A stretch of DNA of 64,000 nt from Tenacibaculum dicentrarchi (GTDB lineage Bacteria; Bacteroidota; Bacteroidia; Flavobacteriales; Flavobacteriaceae), in NCBI RefSeq assembly GCF_900239345.1, contig NZ_OESZ01000044.1:124001-188000 (forward strand), in the 5' to 3' direction. The position numbers were made by a program, and so were the translations under genes. The notes under the pieces are model-generated. The model worked only from the letters and a program-made list of their open reading frames with translations, was not told the origin of the DNA and ran no database searches. Positions 17,371-26,148 of the stretch are shown piece by piece (position 1 is the stretch's first letter; the number at the start of each line of letters is the position of its first letter).

Positions 17371-17403
17371 TTTTATGGTTTAATTTATTGTTTTACCATA
17401 AAA
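17371..17403. promoter_or_regulatory. Inverted repeat, candidate Lrp-type operator
   Basis: TTTTATGGT (17371-17379) and ACCATAAAA (17395-17403) form a perfect 9-bp inverted repeat. It lies in the middle of the divergent region between the Lrp-type regulator and DUF1338 genes. Position and symmetry suit an operator for the regulator; binding is inference. Confidence 0.4.
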
Positions 17404-17486
17404 TAACTTTATGTGATGTAAAATTAGTCATTTTTAGTATTTATTAAAAGGAATATGATTTTATTTGTAGTAAAAATTATCAAAAC

Positions 17487-18290
17487 ATGACAACTACACA
17501 AATATTTGACAAATTATGGAAAGAGTACACAGAGCGTACACCTTCTGCTCAAAAAATTAAAGATTTATTTACAGAAAAAGGAAATACGGTATACAATGAC
17601 CATATTGCTATTCGAACTTTTGATGATGTACGTGTAAATATTGAAGTGTTAGCAACACCATTTTTAGAAGTTGGTTATAAAGAGTGTGGAGAATATACCT
17701 TTGAAGCTAAAAAATTATATGCAAAACATTACGAGCACACAACTGATAAAAATGCTCCACGTGTATTTATTAGTCAATTAAAAACAAAAGAGTTTTCTAC
17801 GGAATTACAAGCAACGGTTAAAGATTTAATCGATGGATTATCAGAAGAAGACTTAAATCCTGCCGAATTAGTTTTTAAAGGTCGTTTATGGGAACAACCT
17901 TCTTTTGAAGTTTATGAAAAATTACAAGCAGAAACTGAATATGCTGCATGGTTATATGTAAACGGATTTTGTTCAAATCACTTTACGGTAGATGTAAATA
18001 AGTTAGACACTTTTAAATCGTTACAAGAAGTAAACGAATTTTTAAAAGATAACGGTTTTAAAATGAATACTTCTGGTGGTGAAATTAAAGGAACTCCAGC
18101 CGTTTTTTTAGAACAATCAAGTGTTTTAGCTGATAGAATTCCTGTAGCTTTTAAAAAAGTTACCAAAGAAATTACATCTTGTTATTATGAGTTTGCTTTC
18201 CGTCATGCTATGGAAAATGGTGAATTATATTCTGGTTTTATTGCAGGTTCTGCCGATAAAATTTTTGAAAGTACCGATATGAAATTGTAA
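17487..18290 (+). CDS. DUF1338 / 2-oxoadipate dioxygenase-decarboxylase-like protein
   Basis: 267 residues of the DUF1338 family (VOC-fold, non-haem iron). Characterised members (HglS/YdcJ) convert 2-oxoadipate to D-2-hydroxyglutarate in lysine catabolism. Candidate metal ligands are H39 (NDHIAIRTF), H165 (CSNHFTVDVN) and E235 (SCYYEFAFRH). R43, four residues after the first His, matches the position of the substrate-binding Arg reported for HglS. This short form is about 200 residues shorter than HglS. It is divergent from an Lrp-type regulator and a probable D-2-hydroxyglutarate dehydrogenase, the next enzyme expected in the pathway. Family assignment is strong; substrate is inferred. Confidence 0.82.
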   Translation: MTTTQIFDKLWKEYTERTPSAQKIKDLFTEKGNTVYNDHIAIRTFDDVRVNIEVLATPFLEVGYKECGEYTFEAKKLYAKHYEHTTDKNAPRVFISQLKTKEFSTELQATVKDLIDGLSEEDLNPAELVFKGRLWEQPSFEVYEKLQAETEYAAWLYVNGFCSNHFTVDVNKLDTFKSLQEVNEFLKDNGFKMNTSGGEIKGTPAVFLEQSSVLADRIPVAFKKVTKEITSCYYEFAFRHAMENGELYSGFIAGSADKIFESTDMKL

Positions 18291-18332
18291 TATTTTATCT
18301 AGAAGATTTATTTTTAATAATTTTTAGATGTT

Positions 18333-18380
18333 AAAAAAAATCGTATATCAATGCTGTAGAGTTTGATATACGATTTTTTT
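18333..18380 (+). terminator. Terminator after DUF1338 gene
   Basis: A-run then ATCGTATATCAA, a 10-nt loop region, TTGATATACGAT and a T-run. It is a perfect stem about 40 bp after the stop codon. Confidence 0.88.
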
Positions 18381-18437
18381 ATTTGATGATTAATTTTTTT
18401 AATAATTGAAAACCTGATTACTTAATGTAATGTTTAC

Positions 18438-18468
18438 TTGTCTAATTGTATCGTTTGTTTTACATTTG
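18438..18468 (+). promoter_or_regulatory. Promoter of the membrane protein/HTH pair
   Basis: TTG (18438-18440), a 20-bp spacer, then TACATTTG (18461-18468): a full match to the Bacteroidota vegetative consensus. It sits 24 bp before the start codon. Confidence 0.75.
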
Positions 18469-18492
18469 ATAAACTTTTAAACGATAATTATT

Positions 18493-18933
18493 ATGAAATT
18501 AGATTATTTATTTCCTTATAAATTTAAAAAGACAGGCTGGATTCTATTTGTTAGTTCTGTTATTATTGGCTTGGTTAGCTTAATTTACGAGTATGAACCA
18601 AATTGTTTAAATTTTAAAGTCCCTGCTATTTTTATAGATGAAAATAATAAAGTAGGAATGGTTAAAAATAATATTTTAAATGAAATTTTAGGAATTTTAA
18701 TTATTATAAGCTCTTTACTTGTTGCTTTTTCTAGAGAGGACATAGAAGATGAATATATTTCGAAAATAAGATTAGAGTCGTTAGTTTGGGCAGTATATGT
18801 TAACTATGGAATTCTTTTATTTTCTTTTTTATTTATTTACGATCTTTCCTTTTTATGGGTTATGATTTTTAATATGTTTACGGTCTTATTATTTTTTATA
18901 ATAAGATTTAATTGGAAAATTTATAAACTTTAA
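18493..18933 (+). CDS. Four-helix integral membrane protein, function unknown
   Basis: 146 residues. Four hydrophobic segments are visible at about residues 15-33 (GWILFVSSVIIGLVSLIY), 65-80 (LGILIIISSLLVAF), 95-115 (VWAVYVNYGILLFSFLFIY) and 118-138 (FLWVMIFNMFTVLLFFII), with a charged loop EDIEDEYISKIRLES between the second and third. I do not recognise a named family. It lies 13 bp before a 68-residue HTH regulator in the same orientation. Such membrane protein/small XRE regulator pairs are common in Bacteroidota, and the regulator probably acts on this operon. It has its own consensus promoter. Confidence 0.75.
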   Translation: MKLDYLFPYKFKKTGWILFVSSVIIGLVSLIYEYEPNCLNFKVPAIFIDENNKVGMVKNNILNEILGILIIISSLLVAFSREDIEDEYISKIRLESLVWAVYVNYGILLFSFLFIYDLSFLWVMIFNMFTVLLFFIIRFNWKIYKL

Positions 18934-18946
18934 AAATCAGCTAATT

Positions 18947-19153
18947 ATGAAGAATACTATAAAAGTTGAAAGAGCCAAAAAAAATATTACTCAAGCGGAG
19001 TTGGCTAAATTAGCTAAGGTTAGTAGGCAAACAATAAATGCTTTAGAGTTAGGAAAGTATGTTCCATCAACAGTTTTAGCGTTAAAATTAGCTCATATTT
19101 TTGATGTTGAAGTAAGTGTAATCTTTTCTTTAGAGGAGTCTGATTTATTTTAA
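18947..19153 (+). CDS. Small XRE/Cro-type HTH regulator
   Basis: 68 residues, essentially one Cro/CI helix-turn-helix domain: IKVERAKKNITQAELAKLAKVSRQTINALELGKYVPSTVLALKLAHIFDVEVSVIFSLEE. Proteins of this size and motif (YozG-like) usually act as dimeric autoregulators of a neighbouring membrane-protein gene. It is cotranscribed with that gene upstream (13-bp gap) and followed by a terminator. The target is inferred from position only. Confidence 0.85.
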   Translation: MKNTIKVERAKKNITQAELAKLAKVSRQTINALELGKYVPSTVLALKLAHIFDVEVSVIFSLEESDLF

Positions 19154-19173
19154 TATAGTTATTTTTTAACACA

Positions 19174-19203
19174 AAAAAGCCTTAGATTTTATCTAAGGCT
19201 TTT
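19174..19203. terminator. Bidirectional terminator
   Basis: AAAAGCCTTAGAT / ATCTAAGGCTTTT pair perfectly around a 3-nt loop, flanked by A- and T-runs. It separates the HTH gene (plus) from the convergent YceI lipoprotein gene (minus). Confidence 0.9.
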
Positions 19204-19228
19204 GTAAAATAAACTAAAAATTTAAGTG

Positions 19229-19855
19229 TTATTTAAAAGTAGAGGTGATGTTTATTGCTACATCATCCCATGTTTTAGAAACACCGTCATCTCCTTTATG
19301 TAGGTCTTTACAAGCTTCGTTTAAAGAGGCTAATGCTTTTGCAGCATTCCAATTAGTAATTTTTAAATTCCCTGTTAGGTTAAAAACTTTTCCATTAATT
19401 GTGTATGTAAATGGAAATTTTTTAGTGACGCCATTCATGGTAATATCAGCATAACCGTTAGTATCATTTTCTAAGACTAATTTACCAGAAAGTAATTTAG
19501 TATTGTCCATAATACCAAAGAAAAATTTCTTAATTTTAAAATCTCTACTTGATTCTTTTGTAAAAACACTACTCACAGGTATTGAAAACTCTGAATTATT
19601 AATTGCTTCTTTAACAGTATTTCCTTTTCCATTAGCAGTTATTGTAACTTTTTTAAAAATACCATTTACAGGTGCTTTTTTTGTTGTTTTGTAAGCTGTC
19701 CAATTAATAGCATTATTTGCATCTTGTAGTACAAAAGCAAATTTTTCAGCAATAATTTCTTTTTTATTTGTTGTTTCTTTTTTAGGAGTCGAGTTACAAG
19801 AAATTAAGCTTCCAATAGCGAAAAGTACGAATAAAGAATAAATGATTTTTTTCAT
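19229..19855 (-). CDS. YceI-like lipoprotein
   Basis: 208 residues. The signal peptide ends in a lipobox LISC with Cys at residue 20, so this is a lipoprotein. After a Lys/Thr-rich linker the YceI/lipocalin-like barrel begins (FVLQDANNAINWTAYKTTKKAPVNGIFKKV) and includes NSEFSIPVSSVFT, DITMNGVTKKFPFTYTI and a C-terminal strand DVAINITSTFK. YceI proteins bind isoprenoid or amphiphilic ligands in the periplasm. It is the last gene of the rsfS-ftsH-LUD-cdsA-ACBP run, 5 bp after the ACBP gene, a lipid-related context. The ligand is unknown. Confidence 0.85.
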   Translation of the reverse strand: MKKIIYSLFVLFAIGSLISCNSTPKKETTNKKEIIAEKFAFVLQDANNAINWTAYKTTKKAPVNGIFKKVTITANGKGNTVKEAINNSEFSIPVSSVFTKESSRDFKIKKFFFGIMDNTKLLSGKLVLENDTNGYADITMNGVTKKFPFTYTINGKVFNLTGNLKITNWNAAKALASLNEACKDLHKGDDGVSKTWDDVAINITSTFK

Positions 19856-19860
19856 GATAA

Positions 19861-20121
19861 TTATTTTATAATTGAATTTACTAAGTTGATATATTCTTGT
19901 TTTGCTTGATTTTCATTCATGCCTCTTAATTGTATCCATGCATTAAATTTAAAGCCATTCCTTAGATTATCATTATCGTTTTCATTAAAAGAAAACATAT
20001 CTCCTTTTACAGCTTGTTTGTAGTAGCTGTAAAGTCTAAGCATGGTATCAGGAGGTAGTTTTTCTTTAATACTAGAAGCTTTTTCGTAAGCTTCTTTAAA
20101 TTGTATGTCTAAAGTTAGCAT
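19861..20121 (-). CDS. Acyl-CoA-binding protein (ACBP)
   Basis: 86 residues, the normal length of ACBP. The four-helix signature is clear: FKEAYEKASSIKEKLPPDTMLRLYSYYKQAVKGD (with the conserved YxxYKQA-x-GD) and then FKFNAWIQLRGMNENQAKQEYINLVNSII. Such proteins bind long-chain acyl-CoA in the cytosol, buffering it and delivering it to acyl-transfer enzymes. It sits 12 bp downstream of cdsA, which makes CDP-diacylglycerol, so a phospholipid-synthesis role fits. ACBP is common in eukaryotes and patchy in bacteria, but regular in Flavobacteriia. Confidence 0.9.
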   Translation of the reverse strand: MLTLDIQFKEAYEKASSIKEKLPPDTMLRLYSYYKQAVKGDMFSFNENDNDNLRNGFKFNAWIQLRGMNENQAKQEYINLVNSIIK

Positions 20122-20133
20122 AAAAAAATATAA

Positions 20134-20937
20134 TTATATTATATAGTGTATGTATAAATAAACGAAAGGAGCAAGGAAGAATAAGCTATCAAGCCTATCT
20201 AATAAGCCTCCATGACCAGGCATAATTGTACCACTATCTTTTATATTTGCTTGTCTTTTAAATTTAGATTCTACTAAATCACCTAAAGAACCAAATACAG
20301 TAACAATAATTGCTATAAATATCCAATTTAATATTGAAAAATACTTCGGATATTCTCCGAATTCCCCAATTAAAAAAGCACCTAAAATAGCAAAAAACAT
20401 ACCCCCCATAAAACCTTCAATTGTTTTCTTAGGAGATACTGATTCAAAAAGTTTGTGTTTTCCAAAATTTTTACCAACTAAAAAGGCAAAACTATCGTTT
20501 GTCCAAATTAATAAAATTATGTAAATTATAATATTTGGATGATAATTTTCTTTAATAAATGGTAGTTTTATTAAAAAATAAAAAGGTAAAATTAGGTAAA
20601 CAATATGTAAAGTTATTTTTTGTGATGTTTGTTTCGTTTTTATTGGTTTTGTAGTAATTAAGTAATATAATAATCCTATTAAACCAAGAAAAGAAAATCC
20701 GATTAAAAAACCACTAAAATAAAGCGGTATTTTAATAGTAGAAATATAAATAATAGCAATTAAAAGTACATAAGGTAATACGTTCTTTACTTGTAATATT
20801 TTTGAAAATTCAAAAACACAAATAGTTGAAAAAACAGCAATTAATCCAATATATGATTCTGCAGAAAAAAGGATTGCTGATATGAAAATTATAGCATAAA
20901 CAAGTCCTGAAATACTTCTAGTTATTAGGTTTCGCAT
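20134..20937 (-). CDS. cdsA: Phosphatidate cytidylyltransferase
   Basis: 267 residues with seven to eight membrane segments. The CDS family C-terminal signature is present: GSLGDLVESKFKRQANIKDSGTIMPGHGGLLDRLDSLFFLAPF. It includes the Asp and Lys residues that bind metal and CTP. The enzyme converts phosphatidic acid and CTP to CDP-diacylglycerol, the precursor of phospholipids, in the inner membrane. The gene starts 3 bp after the LUD-domain gene and precedes the ACBP gene, so it is transcribed in the ftsH operon. Confidence 0.95.
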   Translation of the reverse strand: MRNLITRSISGLVYAIIFISAILFSAESYIGLIAVFSTICVFEFSKILQVKNVLPYVLLIAIIYISTIKIPLYFSGFLIGFSFLGLIGLLYYLITTKPIKTKQTSQKITLHIVYLILPFYFLIKLPFIKENYHPNIIIYIILLIWTNDSFAFLVGKNFGKHKLFESVSPKKTIEGFMGGMFFAILGAFLIGEFGEYPKYFSILNWIFIAIIVTVFGSLGDLVESKFKRQANIKDSGTIMPGHGGLLDRLDSLFFLAPFVYLYIHYII

Positions 20938-20940
20938 AGT

Positions 20941-21531
20941 TTATAAGTCTTCAAAGAGAAGTAAATATAAGTTTTTTGAGTTACTATTACCATAACTTAA
21001 AAAACTACCATCTTCAACTTCTATTTTATAATTTGTTGTTGAACAAATATTGGTAGGAATATTACCACTAAAGTGTGTTTTTATACCTGTTAAACCTTCG
21101 CTCATATTTTTTACCAACTGACTTGTTGTAGCATATACAATAAAGTTTTCTGAGTGGTAGGGTAATTTTTCACTGCCTAATTGATTTGAAGAAAATAAAA
21201 TATCACCATTATTGGCAATTAAATGTTCACAAGAAGTAAAAAAAGGAATTTCTTTAGAAGCTTTTACTTGTGTATAAGTTCCTGTTTTTTTAGTGATTTT
21301 TAGTAGGTTAAAATCAGAACAGGTAAGTTGTTTCCAGTTATTTTCTTGTAAAATTTGAATTAAATTAATAGATACTTCATCAATAGAAGTACAGTATAAA
21401 AATTTACCACCTTTGCTGATAAAGTTATGTACAAAGGAATCATCTAATGATAAATTAACTTCCTGTTCGTTAATTAATTTATCATCAGATGATTTTTTAT
21501 AGGATTTATATAATTTTTTAAAAAAATTCAT
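20941..21531 (-). CDS. LUD (LutC/YkgG-like) domain protein
   Basis: 196 residues resembling the LUD domain: a Rossmann-like part with FVHNFISKGGKFLYCTSIDEVSINLIQILQENNWKQLTC, then FTSCEHLIANNGDILFSSNQLGSEKLPYHSENFIVYATTSQLVKNMSEGL and the C-terminal YLLLFEDL. In lactate-utilisation operons LutC works with LutA and LutB, neither of which is here. A LUD-family gene between ftsH and cdsA is a common arrangement in Flavobacteriia from memory, so it may have a housekeeping role unrelated to lactate. Tightly packed: 11 bp after ftsH, 3 bp before cdsA. Confidence 0.7.
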   Translation of the reverse strand: MNFFKKLYKSYKKSSDDKLINEQEVNLSLDDSFVHNFISKGGKFLYCTSIDEVSINLIQILQENNWKQLTCSDFNLLKITKKTGTYTQVKASKEIPFFTSCEHLIANNGDILFSSNQLGSEKLPYHSENFIVYATTSQLVKNMSEGLTGIKTHFSGNIPTNICSTTNYKIEVEDGSFLSYGNSNSKNLYLLLFEDL

Positions 21532-21542
21532 TGAAATAAAAA

Positions 21543-23471
<1,929 letters not shown>

Positions 23472-23498
23472 AAAACAATGTGTCTAAATTAGTAGGAA

Positions 23499-23870
23499 TT
23501 ATAGTGTGTTAATTTCCGTGATTTTAGCATCACCCCAAAGGCTTTCAATGTCGTAATAATCACGTACTTCTTTTTGAAAAATATGTACAACAACATGTAC
23601 ATAATCCATTAAAACCCATTCTGAATTTCCTTGTCCTTCAATATGCCAAGGTTTATCTTTAAGTTCTTTGCTTACCATTTTCTGAACAGAACCAGAAATG
23701 GCGTTTACTTGTGTGTTTGAGTTTCCTGAGCAAATTATAAAATAATCGCAAACAGTGTTTTCTATTTCTCGTAAATCTAGTAATTGGATTTTTTCTCCTT
23801 TTACCTCTTCAATCCCTTTTATAATCACAGAAATCAATTCGTCTGTGCTTGCTTGTTTTTTAGTCATCAA
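23499..23870 (-). CDS. rsfS: Ribosomal silencing factor RsfS
   Basis: 123 residues of the RsfS/Iojap family. The core IKGIEEVKGEKIQLLDLREIENTVCDYFIICSGNSNTQVNAISGSV is followed by KPWHIEGQGNSEWVLMDYVHVVVHIFQKEVRDYYDIESLWGDA, the family hallmark. The protein binds ribosomal protein uL14 and blocks subunit joining in starvation. Two start codons (MMTKK) are adjacent. It leads the ftsH operon (27-bp gap) and is divergent from birA, with a -7 box TAACTTTG at 23888-23895. Confidence 0.93.
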   Translation of the reverse strand: MMTKKQASTDELISVIIKGIEEVKGEKIQLLDLREIENTVCDYFIICSGNSNTQVNAISGSVQKMVSKELKDKPWHIEGQGNSEWVLMDYVHVVVHIFQKEVRDYYDIESLWGDAKITEINTL

Positions 23871-23887
23871 AAAAATTATATTTTTAG

Positions 23888-23906
23888 CAAAGTTATTATA
23901 TTTTTG
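23888..23906. promoter_or_regulatory. Divergent -7 boxes for rsfS and birA
   Basis: Minus strand: TAACTTTG (23888-23895), 17 bp before the rsfS start. Plus strand: TATTTTTG (23899-23906), about 47 bp before the birA ATG. Only 3 bp separate the boxes. No clear -33 TTG is seen for either. Confidence 0.6.
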
Positions 23907-23953
23907 CGAGTAATTTGCCTAATATTAATACTTGTTTTATTCGCAAAGCTTAT

Positions 23954-24691
23954 ATGAAAATAATCAAACTTGATGCCATTGGCTCTACGAATTCCTTTTT
24001 AAAGGATATGTCAGCAAAAGTTCTGTTAGATAATTTTACAGTTGTAGTAGCTAGAAATCAAACTTTAGGCAGGGGGCAGGTGAATGCAAATTGGAAATCG
24101 GAAGGTGGTAAGAACTTGACTTTTAGTGTTTTTTGTAGACCTGAAGCACTTTGTATTGCCGACTTTAAGTATTTGAATTATAGTGTTTCTTTAAGTGTTT
24201 ATGAACTGCTTATTTCTTTAAAATTACCAAGGCTGGCTATTAAATGGCCGAACGACATTCTGTCAGAAAACAAAAAAATAGCAGGAATTTTAATTGAAAA
24301 CACCTTAAATATAAAAAATATTAGTACCTCAATTATAGGAATAGGGCTTAATGTGAATCAAAATATTTTTTCAGATGCGTTACCGAATGCTTCATCTGTT
24401 AAACGTATTTTAAAAAAAGAGCAAGATATTGACCTTGATTTATTATTAGATAAATTGCTTTTAATCTTAAAAAAAAAATTAGTACGTTTAAATAAAAAAG
24501 AATATGTGTCTTTAGAAAAAGAATATTTAAATGTTTTGTATAAAAAAAATGTTCCGAGTATGTTTAAAACAAATCAGAACATTTTATTTATGGGTAAAAT
24601 TATTGGTGTTTCCGATATAGGAAAACTCCAAATTGAATTAGAAAATGAAACAATTCAAGAATTTGGAATTAAAGAAGTTTCGTTTGCTTAA
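23954..24691 (+). CDS. birA: Biotin--[acetyl-CoA-carboxylase] ligase
   Basis: 245 residues from the ATG at 23954, which gives the usual start MKIIKLDAIGSTNSFLKD. The longer open frame begins at a TTG too close to the promoter. The catalytic domain shows LGRGQVNANWKSEGGKNLTFSVF, LAIKWPNDILSENKKIAGILIE and STSIIGIGLNVNQ. It has no N-terminal DNA-binding domain, so it is a monofunctional ligase, as usual in Bacteroidota. It attaches biotin to the biotin carboxyl carrier protein via biotinyl-AMP. Convergent with the SRPBCC gene. Confidence 0.92.
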   Translation: MKIIKLDAIGSTNSFLKDMSAKVLLDNFTVVVARNQTLGRGQVNANWKSEGGKNLTFSVFCRPEALCIADFKYLNYSVSLSVYELLISLKLPRLAIKWPNDILSENKKIAGILIENTLNIKNISTSIIGIGLNVNQNIFSDALPNASSVKRILKKEQDIDLDLLLDKLLLILKKKLVRLNKKEYVSLEKEYLNVLYKKNVPSMFKTNQNILFMGKIIGVSDIGKLQIELENETIQEFGIKEVSFA

Positions 24692-24702
24692 CTAATTTTA
24701 GT

Positions 24703-25092
24703 TTATAATTTTGAAATATTTTCAGTTAAGGTATCAATAAATTTGGTTAATGGTTTTTTCACCATCATTGCCATCATTGGGTTAAATTCACCATTAAAAT
24801 TTAAAATAACCTCACTTTCTTTTTCTGAAACTTCGCAAATATCTGATGATAAAGTAAATGGTAATTTACTACTTGCTGCACCTAAAGTAATGTTTGAAAA
24901 TTCAGTTTTTTCTTTGATAACTAATCTTATTTCTGGCATGCCTTTTAAACCGAAAATAAAACTATCGCCATCTACTTCAAATTTTTGAGTGTTTTCTGGC
25001 ATTAATTGTTCAAAATTTTCTAATTTCATTAAAAAATCAAAAATTTCTTTGGTTGATTTTTGTACAATTACTTTTTTTCCTGCAATATTCAT
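24703..25092 (-). CDS. SRPBCC (START-like) family protein
   Basis: 129 residues. The SRPBCC/polyketide-cyclase-like fold is suggested by the N-terminal strand IAGKKVIVQKSTKEIFDFLMKLENFEQLMPENTQKFEVDGDSFIFGLKGMPEIRLVI and the long C-terminal helix KPLTKFIDTLTENISKL. Members bind hydrophobic ligands or act as lipid-transfer or cyclase proteins; nothing in the sequence identifies a ligand. It lies 18 bp downstream of pyrE and is probably cotranscribed, a pairing common in Flavobacteriia (from memory). Confidence 0.75.
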   Translation of the reverse strand: MNIAGKKVIVQKSTKEIFDFLMKLENFEQLMPENTQKFEVDGDSFIFGLKGMPEIRLVIKEKTEFSNITLGAASSKLPFTLSSDICEVSEKESEVILNFNGEFNPMMAMMVKKPLTKFIDTLTENISKL

Positions 25093-25110
25093 TGTTGATT
25101 ATTTTTGGTC

Positions 25111-25761
25111 TTATTTTTCGTTTTGTTTCCACTCGCTAGGTGCAATTCTCCATTGTTCTAATGTACTTAATTCTTGATTAGTAATATACTTACTGTCAAG
25201 AGCTTGCTCAAGTAAATGTTCGTAATTACTTAGCGTGGTAAGTTCAATATTATCTTTTTTGAAATTATCGGAAGCAATTTGAAATCCGTAAGAAAAAATA
25301 GCAATCATTCCTTTTACTGTTGCTTTAGCTTCTTTTAAAGCTTTTACGGCATTTAAACTACTTGTTCCTGTACTGATTAAATCTTCAATAACCACTACAT
25401 TTTGCCCGCTTTCTAAATGACCTTCTATTTGGTTTTTACGTCCGTGTTTTTTAGCTTCGGGGCGTACATATATAAAAGGAACACCTAATTCTTGTGCTAC
25501 TAACATTCCAATTGCAATTGCTCCAGTGGCAACACCTGCAATAACATCTGGTTTACCGTGTTTTGCGATGACTAATTTTGCAATTTCTTCTTTTAAGAAG
25601 TTTCTAACAGGTACATAAGATAAGGTAACTCTGTTGTCACAATAAATTGGAGATTTCCAGCCAGAAGCCCAAGTAAATGGTTCTTTAGGGCTTAGTTTAA
25701 TTGCTTTAATTTGTAGCAGATGCGCTGCTGTTTTTTTTGCTGTGTCTTTGTTGAAGTCCAT
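25111..25761 (-). CDS. pyrE: Orotate phosphoribosyltransferase
   Basis: 216 residues. The features are ALLQIKAIKLSPKEPFTWASGWKSPIYCDNR (orotate site), PDVIAGVATGAIAIGMLVAQELGVPFIYVRPEAKKHGRKNQIEG (dimer and flexible loop), and the PRPP motif VVVIEDLISTGTSSLNAV. It converts orotate and PRPP to OMP in pyrimidine synthesis. The other pyrimidine genes here, pyrB and pyrR, lie 35 kb away. A consensus promoter places the transcription start at or next to the start codon, so the mRNA may be leaderless. Confidence 0.95.
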   Translation of the reverse strand: MDFNKDTAKKTAAHLLQIKAIKLSPKEPFTWASGWKSPIYCDNRVTLSYVPVRNFLKEEIAKLVIAKHGKPDVIAGVATGAIAIGMLVAQELGVPFIYVRPEAKKHGRKNQIEGHLESGQNVVVIEDLISTGTSSLNAVKALKEAKATVKGMIAIFSYGFQIASDNFKKDNIELTTLSNYEHLLEQALDSKYITNQELSTLEQWRIAPSEWKQNEK

Positions 25762-25765
25762 AACG

Positions 25766-25799
25766 CAAATGTATAAAGTTTTTGTTAATGATAAACCAA
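25766..25799 (-). promoter_or_regulatory. pyrE promoter, probably giving a leaderless mRNA
   Basis: On the minus strand TACATTTG (complement of 25766-25773) with TTG (25797-25799) 23 bp upstream. Only four bases (25762-25765) separate the -7 box from the pyrE ATG. Transcription normally begins about 5-7 bases after this box, which falls at the start codon. Confidence 0.65.
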
Positions 25800-25917
25800 T
25801 AATTAGTACAATTTCGGTTAAAACGATGCTGATTTTATTGGTTTTGTTTGCAAAAATACAATTATTAAAGAAACTTAGTAGGCTCGCTTAGTACTCTTAT
25901 AAAATAGAGTGCACAAA

Positions 25918-26011
25918 TTTTTAGCCCCGATTGAAGCAATTGTTTGAGCTCCTTTTTTTGATTTTTTTCAAAAAAAGAGCGAGTGCGGAAAGCGGGAAAT
26001 AGCTCCAAAAA
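25918..26011 (+). repeat. Dispersed ~94-bp structured repeat, copy 1
   Basis: Begins TTTTTAGCCCCGATTGAAGC and ends GGGAAATAGCTCCAAAAA. It is identical over 94 bases to copy 3 at 55623-55716 and similar, in opposite orientation, to copy 2 at 49671-49760. The centre folds into CTTTTTTTGA-loop-TCAAAAAAAG, extended by GCTC/GAGC with a one-base bulge. It lies between divergent pyrE and dnaK and fills most of the identifiable content of that 387-bp gap. Confidence 0.85.
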
Positions 26012-26148
26012 GAAAAAAATAGTGTCATTCTGTCATTTTTAATAAGAAACAAGTTTATTTTTCTGCCAAAACATAAGTAATCAACTGTTGGCACACACTT
26101 TGACTATTACAACTTGTAAAATTGAATTAAAATTTAAGATATAGTATT

